Of a stretch of 5,759 bases of DNA, positions 1-5,759 are shown piece after piece; within the stretch, counting starts at the first letter, position 1; each line of letters opens with the position of its first letter. Source of the stretch: Methanocorpusculum sp. (GTDB taxonomy: Archaea; Halobacteriota; Methanomicrobia; Methanomicrobiales; Methanocorpusculaceae); NCBI GenBank assembly GCA_029986255.1, contig DALTYD010000042.1, positions 1 to 5,759 on the forward strand, written 5' to 3'. The translations under genes were made by a program, and so were the position numbers. A model generated the notes under the pieces. The model worked only from the letters and a program-made list of their open reading frames with translations, ran no database searches and was not told the origin of the DNA.

Positions 1-25
1 AAAAGATCAATAGATATTCGAAAGT

Positions 26-58
26 ATCAAACAGAACAACATATTAACTATGTTTGAT
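26..58. repeat. 8-base inverted repeat upstream of the cluster
   Basis: The arms ATCAAACA (26-33) and TGTTTGAT (51-58) are exact reverse complements separated by 17 bases. The position, about 190 bases before the first start codon, would suit a regulator operator or an RNA hairpin at the end of an upstream transcript. No T-run directly follows the second arm. In AT-rich DNA an 8-base repeat can occur by chance, so the function is open. Confidence 0.25.
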
Positions 59-160
59 TATTCTGAAAACAAGTGATTAGTAGTGGGGGTTTTATGGAAT
101 AGGGAGAGAGTATTCTATAATGATGGATTGTACATTTCCATGCAAGAGATGCTCTATGCT

Positions 161-168
161 CTATATAT
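161..168 (+). promoter_or_regulatory. Possible archaeal TATA box for the cluster
   Basis: The run CTATATAT resembles the archaeal box A bound by TBP. Transcription would then start about 25 bases downstream, near 190, leaving a leader of roughly 60 bases before the ATG at 250. I see no clear purine-rich BRE in front of it, and other AT-rich runs nearby could serve equally well. Confidence 0.22.
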
Positions 169-249
169 CGATGATCTATTATACTGTTGTCGCCGATATT
201 TCTGTTAACGAAAATTCCGGTATCAAATCCGGATATAAACAGGATATTT

Positions 250-1203
250 ATGATTACATTAACCCCAAAACAGGTAAAAGAACGATTTGGACCATTATTC
301 TGCCGTCGTTTATCGGTGATGAACGATGAAAAAGAGAGAATTGCAAAACTTCATGAGCAGTGTCAGGCCCGAGGTCCCATTGAATGGGATCACATGAATC
401 GAAAACGAGCTGGTGGAGCAATACTCTCTGAGAAAACAGAAGGAATAACTATGATCATGACGGCAAAAATTGGGCAACATCCAATTCAATTTGGACCATC
501 CGATACAGAAATTGGAGGACAAGCACTCGAAGCGATTCTCGTCAATGGTAATGAAGTGGCAACTTCCTGGATAGGTGCTGCGGGAGCTGGGATAGGGATT
601 TCGGCATGCCAGGCACACGCACCAGGAGTAATCAAGGTAGAGTACAACTCAGAAAAAGATCTTCTTATTTGGGGAGAACATATCTGTCGTAGCACCATCA
701 TTCTGCCAAAATATGAGAAAATCACTTTCGGCATCGATGACACTGATACCAAAGAAAGTGGAGCAACATGGATGCTTGCTATGAAATGTGGAGATTCCTG
801 TAGTATTGATGGGGTAATCTTCCTTGGTATGAGAATAATCCAACTCAATCCCAAAACACCAGAAAAAACCACAAACTGTACTGGATCCGTCATCACATTT
901 GCAGTACAACCAAGAAAGAAAGAAGAATTAATCCAGTTTATTAAAAAATTTATCGAAGAACATGCGACTAGTACAGATACTGGAATCTGCTATTGGATTG
1001 GTATCAGCCTACCACAATCACCCTATGCAAAACGGATAAAAACAGAACTAATTACAAAAGATGAGGCTACAAGTGAGGAAGAGCACCTCAATATATCATT
1101 CGTAGATTCAGCAAACAGCAAAGGACGTATTGGAGCCATTGGCGCACTTTTGTGGGCAAATGGAGGTGTAGAAGTTGCAGGATTATATGGCGAAGCTCCG
1201 TGA
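250..1203 (+). CDS. Mmp11-like paralogue, DDTD-motif (TiaS kinase-domain-like) protein
   Basis: The product is about 317 aa and is a diverged paralogue of the next gene, methanogenesis marker protein 11. Both share a glycine-rich stretch (here GAAGAGIGISAC at residues 109-120), the core GIDDTDTKESGATW at 161-174, a TTNCTGSVITFAV segment at 207-219, and a C-terminal GRIGAIGAL segment at 292-300. The GIDDTD motif is also found in the kinase-like domain of archaeal TiaS, where its acidic residues help bind nucleotide and metal; similar chemistry here is inferred. The N-terminal 50 residues are not shared with Mmp11 and are more charged. There is no signal peptide or membrane segment, so it should be cytosolic. 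I chose ATG 250, with AGG six bases upstream. A TTG at 187, a GTG at 316 and an ATG at 319 are in frame; 319 would give about 294 aa and lacks a good ribosome site. The 3' end overlaps mmp11 by 17 bases. The substrate is unknown. Confidence 0.72.
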   Translation: MITLTPKQVKERFGPLFCRRLSVMNDEKERIAKLHEQCQARGPIEWDHMNRKRAGGAILSEKTEGITMIMTAKIGQHPIQFGPSDTEIGGQALEAILVNGNEVATSWIGAAGAGIGISACQAHAPGVIKVEYNSEKDLLIWGEHICRSTIILPKYEKITFGIDDTDTKESGATWMLAMKCGDSCSIDGVIFLGMRIIQLNPKTPEKTTNCTGSVITFAVQPRKKEELIQFIKKFIEEHATSTDTGICYWIGISLPQSPYAKRIKTELITKDEATSEEEHLNISFVDSANSKGRIGAIGALLWANGGVEVAGLYGEAP

Positions 1204-2077
1204 ACCATATCAAGCGCCATATCAGGAGATCATCGCAATTGCATCCAAAGATGATAACAACAAAATAGAACTCATTGAATGCTTCGACTGTATTGGAGGT
1301 GGTATGTGGGTAGCAAAACATTATGCCCAAAGTCCCCTGGTCACCAATGTCCGAAAAATAGGTACAAGCATTCGGTACTATATCACTCCTGGCTTAACAA
1401 AACTCCCGCTTGTTGGATCATCATTTCCGGCAGGAATTAATGGGGTAAAAATATCCAAGAATGAGATTGCAATATCCTACCTAGGTATGGGGGGAGGAGG
1501 AGTTGGAGCATCAATTTGCAGAGCAAGTGCCAAAGGAGTCCTGCGATCCGAAACAACGCCCTGTGGTGGTGGAAAATTGGCTGGATCAACCATACATCTC
1601 CGTAAAATGGAACGAGTTATCATAGGTATTGATGATACTGATACTCCAGAAAATGGAGCAACATGGGCATTAGCACACAACATCGCCTGTAAAGTAGAGG
1701 ATGACAACTCTAGGTATCTTTCCCATACCATTACCCAGCTCTTCCCAGTTGCCCAAAGAACCAAGAACTGTGTCTCGGTTGCAATAGAGTTTGCCTCTAC
1801 GGAACCTGATACTCTGAGCGACAGAGTGCAACATCTTGTTGAAAAATACACTCTCTCAGACAAGACAGGGATGGTAGTGTTTCGTGGATTTGATCCATCT
1901 CCACTAGAAGCGTATGCGCAAATGGTCAAACGTAGAGAAGTGACAGTGGAAGATATGGAAACAATTAATCCGTACCTCGACATTCGTATCGATGGAACAG
2001 GAATCATTGGGGCCGCAGCAGCAATCCCATATTACACCAGATTTGATGAGGCATTGGAATTATGTGGAAATCCTTAA
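1187..2077 (+). CDS. mmp11: Methanogenesis marker protein 11
   Basis: The product is 296 aa, close to the family's usual length of about 300. Recognition rests on the N-terminal REPYQAPYQEI stretch, the IECFDCIGGGMWVAKHYAQS segment near residues 30-49, the glycine-rich GMGGGGVGASICRA run at 100-113, and GIDDTDTPENGATW at 147-160. Further along are KNCVSVAIEF (193-202) and a GIIGAAAAIPY segment near the C-terminus. The DDTD core is shared with the kinase-like domain of TiaS, which suggests nucleotide binding. Family members track with methanogens, hence the marker name, but I know of no assigned reaction. I chose ATG 1187 over the in-frame TTG at 1175; AGGA at 1179-1182 lies just upstream, inside the preceding gene. 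It overlaps the gene before by 17 bases and the radical SAM gene after by 16, so translation is probably coupled. All DDTD residues are intact. Confidence 0.85.
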   Translation: MAKLREPYQAPYQEIIAIASKDDNNKIELIECFDCIGGGMWVAKHYAQSPLVTNVRKIGTSIRYYITPGLTKLPLVGSSFPAGINGVKISKNEIAISYLGMGGGGVGASICRASAKGVLRSETTPCGGGKLAGSTIHLRKMERVIIGIDDTDTPENGATWALAHNIACKVEDDNSRYLSHTITQLFPVAQRTKNCVSVAIEFASTEPDTLSDRVQHLVEKYTLSDKTGMVVFRGFDPSPLEAYAQMVKRREVTVEDMETINPYLDIRIDGTGIIGAAAAIPYYTRFDEALELCGNP

Positions 2078-3021
2078 AAGCACAACTTTTGGAGATAGGG
2101 ACTGTACAACTCTGCGGCGTTAACGCATCCAATTACGAGGCAAAATCAACCTCCGGACCGGGAACTGAGGGACATGGATCAGTTTTTTTCAGTTATGAAG
2201 GGCACAGAGTGCGTTTATCTGTAGTAGATGTATCTCCGATTACGATACGACACATTGGTGGAGGAACAGTAATACTAACCTATGGATATATTGAGGTTCT
2301 TGGAAAACTAGAAAAACCAGGAAGTCATTGCCCAAAGCAGGCATATATTACAATCAACGGTTCATGTATGTTTCACTGCAAATACTGCGCAGTACCATCA
2401 AACGCATCACCGATAAAATCGGCGGACGAGATAGTGTCTCTCGTGAGAGAAGCGGGAGATATTGAAGCTATTTCTCTGACAGGAGGAATTATGGATTCTG
2501 CTGTAGAGGAGGAGGCTCGAACTCTTGCCATAATTCAGTCCCTTGAAGTCTTTAATCTGCCTATAGGAGTGGCGATATATCCAGTTCAGGGAACTGCCCA
2601 TCGACTCCATTCAGCAGGAGTGGCAGAAGTCAAATTTAACTTAGAAACAGCAACTCCGGAACTTTTTTCAGAAATGTGCCCCTGTATGGACCGAGATACA
2701 ATCAATACCGAACTAGATAAGGCTGTGCAACTATTCGGAAAAAACAATGTATTCACAAATCTTATCTTCGGACTTGGCGAGACCGATGAAGAGATGAAGG
2801 ATGCAATTGATGAACTCTGCAGTCGGGGGATTATTCCGACACTCCGCCCATTCTCACCAGGTGGGGAACTGAAAACATTCCCACGACCAAAATTTAAGCG
2901 AATTATGGACCTATATAAATATCACAGCGCGGCTCTTGCGGCAAATGATCTTGATACTTGTAAAGCTAAGACTATGTGCATCGCCTGCACTGGCTGTGAT
3001 ATGGTTCCAGGTAGAGATTGA
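2062..3021 (+). CDS. Radical SAM protein with C-terminal cysteine cluster, mmp11-linked
   Basis: The 319-aa product is a radical SAM enzyme. Residues 1-95 form a beta-rich N-terminal extension. The cluster motif CMFHCKYC at 102-109 (C102, C106, C109; CxxxCxxC) would bind a [4Fe-4S] cluster and S-adenosylmethionine to make a 5'-deoxyadenosyl radical. SLTGG at 138-142 matches the GGE-type SAM contact, and FNLET (192-196) and IFGLGETDEE (235-244) match later barrel strands in BioB/HmdB/Elp3-like members. A C-terminal set C300, C306, C309, C312 (CX5CX2CX2C) could hold a second iron-sulfur cluster or zinc. No B12-binding, TRAM or acetyltransferase domain is evident, so it is not Mmp10, MiaB or Elp3. 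The substrate is unknown. Its start overlaps mmp11 by 16 bases; GAGG at 2048-2051 is a likely ribosome site. The linkage suggests a joint modification or cofactor pathway, which is inference. The class call is strong and the specific role is not. Confidence 0.82.
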   Translation: MWKSLKAQLLEIGTVQLCGVNASNYEAKSTSGPGTEGHGSVFFSYEGHRVRLSVVDVSPITIRHIGGGTVILTYGYIEVLGKLEKPGSHCPKQAYITINGSCMFHCKYCAVPSNASPIKSADEIVSLVREAGDIEAISLTGGIMDSAVEEEARTLAIIQSLEVFNLPIGVAIYPVQGTAHRLHSAGVAEVKFNLETATPELFSEMCPCMDRDTINTELDKAVQLFGKNNVFTNLIFGLGETDEEMKDAIDELCSRGIIPTLRPFSPGGELKTFPRPKFKRIMDLYKYHSAALAANDLDTCKAKTMCIACTGCDMVPGRD

Positions 3022-3072
3022 ATTGTAATAGTCGAATTTAATTCACATTATCACAATAAATACAATATTTAT
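3022..3072 (+). promoter_or_regulatory. AT-rich gap, possible promoter for the second gene pair
   Basis: This 51-base gap is strongly AT-rich and has no Shine-Dalgarno-like sequence before the ATG at 3073. TTTAAT at 3037-3042 lies about 33 bases from the start codon, which would place initiation a few bases before the ATG and give a leaderless or near-leaderless mRNA. Simple read-through from the upstream cluster remains possible. Confidence 0.3.
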
Positions 3073-3897
3073 ATGATTTTTCCAACCGAATGCAAATACG
3101 TTGGGAGTGCAGCAACAAAACCATATGGAGATAAGGTGTACTTCTTGACAAAGTATCTTATCCATCCTGTTGAAGAAGGATTTGAAATTCTTGAGGTTGA
3201 GCATGAAAAAGAAGAGAGCGGGTACTTGCGAAAGATTAAATCTGTCCATCGCCTGATAGGACCAGAAGATATTGCTATCTGGGAAGAGGCAGTTACGTTG
3301 CATGATCGTACAGGATTAATTCAAAAGGCACTGTCCACGGGTATGAGATGTACCATCTTCACTGCACATGATGAACACCAGACTTTTGTGATGGATCCAG
3401 ATCTATCTGGATTAGAAACTGTGCATGTTTATGATATAACACCACCACGAGCAAATCTGTCTGTGAATTTGAAAATTTTAGAGGAAGCTGGATTATTTGG
3501 AACTGATAATCTACAATTTGTACATCATGTTCAAAATATTGCTAAAATTCCAGCAGATGTTTATCCATGCCGTGCTGGAGGTTTCTCAAAAACCCTAGAT
3601 AGAGATAGACTCCACGGAGGTGAGCGTGTTGCATGTTGTCTAACTGGACGCCATCTCTGTGAAGAGTGTTATGACAATGATTTTGTGTTTGAAGATACAT
3701 GCCCTTTATCACAGGTAAAAGAAGAGCCGTTCGTCTCCAGATGCTGCAGAGCTGAAAGAACTGGGATTGGCATCTACAACGGAAAATTTGGAGCAATTGT
3801 TCACTGGGGATCATCACCCCGCGAGATGTTAAAAGCAGTTGAAACGATGCTAAGTAAATGGCGAGAAAAGGAGAAGACGGAGTTGAAACATGGTTAA
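3073..3897 (+). CDS. Conserved cysteine-rich archaeal protein of unknown function
   Basis: The 274-aa product is soluble, with no signal peptide or membrane segment. I believe it belongs to a conserved methanogen family of unknown function; DUF7714 comes to mind but I could not check this. The N-terminal 160 residues look like a mixed alpha/beta domain with a VYDITPPRANLS segment at 119-130. The C-terminal part is rich in cysteines: C166 in YPCRAGGFSKTLDRDR, then C188 and C189, C196 and C199 (CCLTGRHLCEEC), C210, and C224 and C225. That pattern suits a metal site (zinc or iron-sulfur) or thiol chemistry, which is inference. The tail after about 250 is a charged amphipathic helix. ATG 3073 is the only sensible start and has no ribosome site, so initiation may be leaderless. 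The last 8 bases overlap nfo, so the two are probably co-translated. I assign no function. Confidence 0.7.
   Translation: MIFPTECKYVGSAATKPYGDKVYFLTKYLIHPVEEGFEILEVEHEKEESGYLRKIKSVHRLIGPEDIAIWEEAVTLHDRTGLIQKALSTGMRCTIFTAHDEHQTFVMDPDLSGLETVHVYDITPPRANLSVNLKILEEAGLFGTDNLQFVHHVQNIAKIPADVYPCRAGGFSKTLDRDRLHGGERVACCLTGRHLCEECYDNDFVFEDTCPLSQVKEEPFVSRCCRAERTGIGIYNGKFGAIVHWGSSPREMLKAVETMLSKWREKEKTELKHG
3879..3882 (+). promoter_or_regulatory. Ribosome binding site of nfo
   Basis: GGAG lies seven bases before the ATG at 3890, inside the 3' end of the preceding gene. It fixes the nfo start and supports translation from within the shared transcript. A second GGAG at 3870-3873 is too far upstream to be the main site. 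Confidence 0.6.
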
Positions 3898-4735
3898 ACT
3901 TGGATTTCATGTTTCAATTGCAGGAGGGATTGCAAATGCTGTGAATCGGGCACAGGCACTGGGGTGTGAAACATTTCAAATATTTACCAGAAGTCCACGA
4001 ACCTGGGCAACAAAGCCTATTAGTCCCACAGATGTAGATGCTTTTTTGACTGCTCTTTCGGCATCAAAAATAAAACCAGTAGTGGATCACATGCCATACC
4101 TCCCAAATCTTGCAACAGAAAAAGCAGAGATTTATGCAAAGTCAGTTACAACACTGACTGAGGAATTGAGCCGATGTAGCCAGTTGAATATTCCATACCT
4201 AGTAACACATCTAGGACACCATGAGGCAGAAAGGCACAAAATAGGACGAGAAAAGGTGATTTCAGCAATTGGTCAAGCTCTGGATGCTTCCATGGGAGAG
4301 ACAATGGTTCTTCTAGAGAATACAGCAAACGAGAAGAATACAGTTGGAGGAATATTCAAGGATATTGGGATAATTTCAGACGAATTAGGATGCAATACAC
4401 GGATTGGATTCTGTTTTGATACGTGCCATGCAGGAGCGGCGGGGTACGATTTCAATGGCCAAGGAACGGAGACAGTGTTCGAATTGTTTGAAGAAGAAGC
4501 AGGAGAACTCTCACGAATTCATGTAGTCCATCTGAATGATATGAAAGGAGGAATTGGATCACACCTCGACCGTCACGAACATCTCGGACTCGGTACCTTA
4601 GGAGAACAGATAATTCATGAAGTATTAACATACCCAAAGATATCCCATTGTGCATTTATTATGGAAACTCCATCCGATTGTGTGCGTAATGATGTCGGAA
4701 ATATGGCAGTTGCCAAACGACTGATGCAGATATGA
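3890..4735 (+). CDS. nfo: Deoxyribonuclease IV (AP endonuclease, Nfo family)
   Basis: The 281-aa product is endonuclease IV, a cytosolic base-excision-repair enzyme. It cuts DNA 5' of abasic sites and removes 3'-blocking groups using three zinc ions in a TIM barrel. The length matches the family (E. coli Nfo is about 285 aa). The start LGFHVSIAGG is a family signature, followed by QIFTRSPRTW at 30-39. All nine zinc ligands known from E. coli Nfo are present at a constant offset of two residues: H67, H107, E143, D177, H180, H214, D227, H229 and E259. They lie in DHMPY, THLGHH, LLENTA, CFDTCH, VHLND, DRHEH and METP. The enzyme should be active. It overlaps the cysteine-rich gene before it by 8 bases and is the last gene of the plus-strand series. 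Nothing looks truncated or shifted. Confidence 0.96.
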   Translation: MVKLGFHVSIAGGIANAVNRAQALGCETFQIFTRSPRTWATKPISPTDVDAFLTALSASKIKPVVDHMPYLPNLATEKAEIYAKSVTTLTEELSRCSQLNIPYLVTHLGHHEAERHKIGREKVISAIGQALDASMGETMVLLENTANEKNTVGGIFKDIGIISDELGCNTRIGFCFDTCHAGAAGYDFNGQGTETVFELFEEEAGELSRIHVVHLNDMKGGIGSHLDRHEHLGLGTLGEQIIHEVLTYPKISHCAFIMETPSDCVRNDVGNMAVAKRLMQI

Positions 4736-4770
4736 TTTGGGCCAACTCACCCCCATTCAGATACAATATA

Positions 4771-4786
4771 GGAACGATAGGAACGA
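4771..4786 (+). repeat. Short direct repeat GGAACGA
   Basis: Two copies of GGAACGA are separated by two bases, 35 bases after the nfo stop. They may be a slippage product. No function is suggested. Confidence 0.3.
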
Positions 4787-4844
4787 GACGAAAAGGAAAG
4801 ATCTTTACTTGAGAAAGAATAAGTAAATAAAGAGAGATTTCTGT

Positions 4845-4905
4845 GATGAATATCCAAAAATACTAGAAAAATATCGATATTAAAAATAAGAACTACAAAA
4901 AACAA
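4845..4905 (-). terminator. Possible minus-strand T-tract terminator
   Basis: Read on the minus strand this stretch has several T-runs of five or six bases, interrupted by the palindrome AATATCGATATT (4870-4881). Archaeal RNA polymerase stops at T-rich tracts without needing a strong hairpin. The position, about 170 bases beyond the end of the decayed minus-strand gene, would suit its former terminator. The support is composition only. Confidence 0.28.
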
Positions 4906-5074
4906 TGCATTCCGGGAGTAAGACTATCGACTAAAGAAATGAGAGATATTCGATGCAATATTCATTGAAAAAAGACACCTTGAATGATATGTGGTTTTGC
5001 ATGATTTGAGAGACAAAAGAACCAAAACGGTGAGGGTTGTTTACCTCTTATCCAGTAGAGAAAGTGTTAAGAAA

Positions 5075-5759
5075 TTATGTTCCCAGAAGCGCGAGAAGAA
5101 CATCAGTGCTTCCCACAACCTCAGCATCCATTTCCAGTATGAGATTTACCTGCTCATTGGCACTGTAGCGTCGGAACTCAGTTTAAATTGTAATCACTCA
5201 TTTCCTGAGAGCTGTCGCATATCCATCTCCCATGCAATTCCAGAATCCCAGAATCCACATCAGAACCATCAATTACTGCAACAACAATGTCACTGCTTTT
5301 TAAAGCATTAAGATTCAAATTATACATCATTTTTTCACGATTTACCCGATAACAATCACCATTTTATTCAAAATATTGTGGTAAATGGACCATATAATCT
5401 CGTGATGTCAAGATATCAAAAAGATTGGAATTATAAATCCTTTGAGTATCTAAAAAAATGTGGCTGCAAGATAGATACGGTACTGCACAAAACGCCTGAC
5501 ACCGACTAGGCGAAGATCAGCAAACTGTCTGAGAAAAATTCCTGGTCCTGCTGATTTCTTATTTCCATAATAGGTATCTGTAACCCCCACATGTAGGTGA
5601 AGAATTCACCCCAACAATAGCAACTGGTGATACTCCACGTTCAGAAATTATCTCCTGAACCTGCCCTCCAAGGCGATCAAGAAAGAAACCTGGACGACGG
5701 GAAAGGCAGAGATATAACGTTTCTGGACACGAAAGAGAGATTATTTCAATATCAAATTG
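5075..5759 (-). pseudogene. Decayed TudS/DUF523-like plus nucleoside 2-deoxyribosyltransferase gene, 5' end outside window
   Basis: Read from 5759 downward the minus strand encodes a remnant scattered over three frames. The first part (5759 to about 5489) resembles TudS/DUF523-type desulfidases: SCPETLYLCLSRRPG, then VAIVGVNSSPTCG, and after a frameshift VTDTYYGNKKSAGPGIFLRQ. The second part (about 5488-5075) is a nucleoside 2-deoxyribosyltransferase. It has YRIYLAATFF, RIYNSNLFDILTSRDYMVHL, NALKSSDIVVAVIDGSDVDS and AWEM/GYATALRK, with the Glu of WEM matching the catalytic Glu of the family. It ends FRRYSANEQVNLILEM and EVVGSTDVLLALLGT before a natural TAA at 5077-5075. Lesions are an extra G in the C-run at 5584-5588, a frameshift at the A7 run 5452-5458, a TAA at 5366-5364, and an 8-base duplication at 5240-5255. 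A one-base loss follows near 5224, then TGA at 5200-5198 and TAA at 5185-5183. The parts join without an intervening stop, suggesting a fusion; a GTG at 5488 could instead start a separate second gene. The function, nucleoside salvage or turnover, is lost. Confidence 0.85.
5240..5255. repeat. 8-base tandem duplication inside the pseudogene
   Basis: CCAGAATC occurs twice in direct succession (5240-5247 and 5248-5255). On the minus strand this is GATTCTGG twice, within the DGSDVDSG catalytic-loop region. Removing one copy restores the family reading DVDSGIAWEM, so the duplication is a recognisable inactivating event. Confidence 0.8.

Larger units (their letters stand above)
1..249. other. Non-coding upstream region of the mmp11 cluster
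   Basis: I find no convincing gene here on either strand, and all frames carry frequent stops. The stretch is AT-rich and precedes the first gene of the plus-strand cluster. It holds an 8-base inverted repeat (26-33 and 51-58) and a TATA-like run near 161-168. An open frame from 120 to 329 begins with a short cysteine-rich stretch, but it runs into the start of the first real gene in another frame and resembles no family I know, so I do not call it. The stretch probably carries the promoter and leader of the cluster. Confidence 0.6.
4736..5074. other. AT-rich intergenic region, no gene seen
   Basis: Both strands are closed by many stops. The stretch lies between the convergent ends of nfo (plus) and the decayed gene (minus). 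It contains a short direct repeat (GGAACGA at 4771-4777 and 4780-4786), a 7-base inverted repeat (TTTACTT 4804-4810 with AAGTAAA 4821-4827), a 12-base palindrome AATATCGATATT at 4870-4881, and several A-runs that read as T-runs on the minus strand. I found no tRNA, known small RNA or coding remnant. An open frame from 4991 into the decayed gene is antisense to it and not a gene. Confidence 0.55.

Noticed and set aside
187..249. TTG at 187 as the start of the first gene
   Set aside because: There is no ribosome site in front of it and the added 21 residues show no family resemblance. ATG 250 with AGG upstream is better.
120..329. A 69-aa plus-strand open frame starting MMDCTFPCKRC, with a CxxxCxxC spacing
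   Set aside because: It overlaps the start of the first real gene by 80 bases, its purine run AGGGAG is too far from the ATG for a good ribosome site, and the rest resembles no radical SAM or other known protein. The cysteine spacing is probably chance.
1477..2007. A 176-aa minus-strand open frame
   Set aside because: It is antisense to mmp11, whose motifs are unmistakable. The frame shows no domain and has a composition typical of a shadow.
2062..3021. Identification of the radical SAM protein as Mmp10
   Set aside because: Mmp10 is longer (about 410 aa) and binds a cobalamin. This protein is 319 aa with a different arrangement and no sign of that region.
4804..4827. Inverted repeat TTTACTT/AAGTAAA as an nfo terminator
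   Set aside because: The stem is short and AT-only apart from one pair, and no T-run follows it on the plus strand.
4991..5311. A 106-aa plus-strand open frame after nfo
   Set aside because: It lies mostly antisense to the decayed deoxyribosyltransferase. The minus-strand reading matches a family and this one does not.
1..5759. CRISPR arrays, tRNA or rRNA genes, insertion sequences
   Set aside because: I saw no regularly spaced repeats, no cloverleaf with a recognisable T-loop, and no transposase motifs or terminal inverted repeats.

Overview
The window looks like chromosomal DNA of a methanogenic archaeon, most likely of the order Methanomicrobiales. The base composition is fairly AT-rich, and a Methanospirillum-like genome would fit, but genus is a guess. 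The main evidence is a gene I recognise as methanogenesis marker protein 11 (mmp11). It sits in a tight plus-strand cluster with a diverged paralogue, a radical SAM enzyme and a cysteine-rich archaeal protein. Intergenic DNA is AT-rich and shows no bacterial-type promoters.

Layout. Bases 1-249 are non-coding upstream DNA with a small inverted repeat and a possible TATA box. Bases 250-3021 hold three genes whose ends overlap by 16-17 bases: an mmp11-like paralogue, mmp11, and a radical SAM protein with a CxxxCxxC motif and a C-terminal four-cysteine cluster. The overlaps imply one transcript with coupled translation. After a 51-base AT-rich gap comes a second pair, 3073-4735: a conserved cysteine-rich protein of unknown function, then nfo (endonuclease IV), overlapping by 8 bases. 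Bases 4736-5074 have no gene. Bases 5075-5759 carry a minus-strand decayed gene that no intact reading frame reveals. It is a TudS/DUF523-like segment followed directly by a nucleoside 2-deoxyribosyltransferase, broken by at least seven lesions, and it runs off the window end.

How the genes may work together. Both DDTD-motif proteins share the motif seen in the kinase-like domain of TiaS (tRNA-Ile2 agmatinylcytidine synthetase). Two such proteins translationally coupled to a radical SAM enzyme suggest a shared modification or cofactor pathway linked to methanogenesis. That is inference; the Mmp11 role is not established to my knowledge. Nfo is a standard base-excision-repair enzyme and its pairing with the cysteine-rich protein may be incidental.
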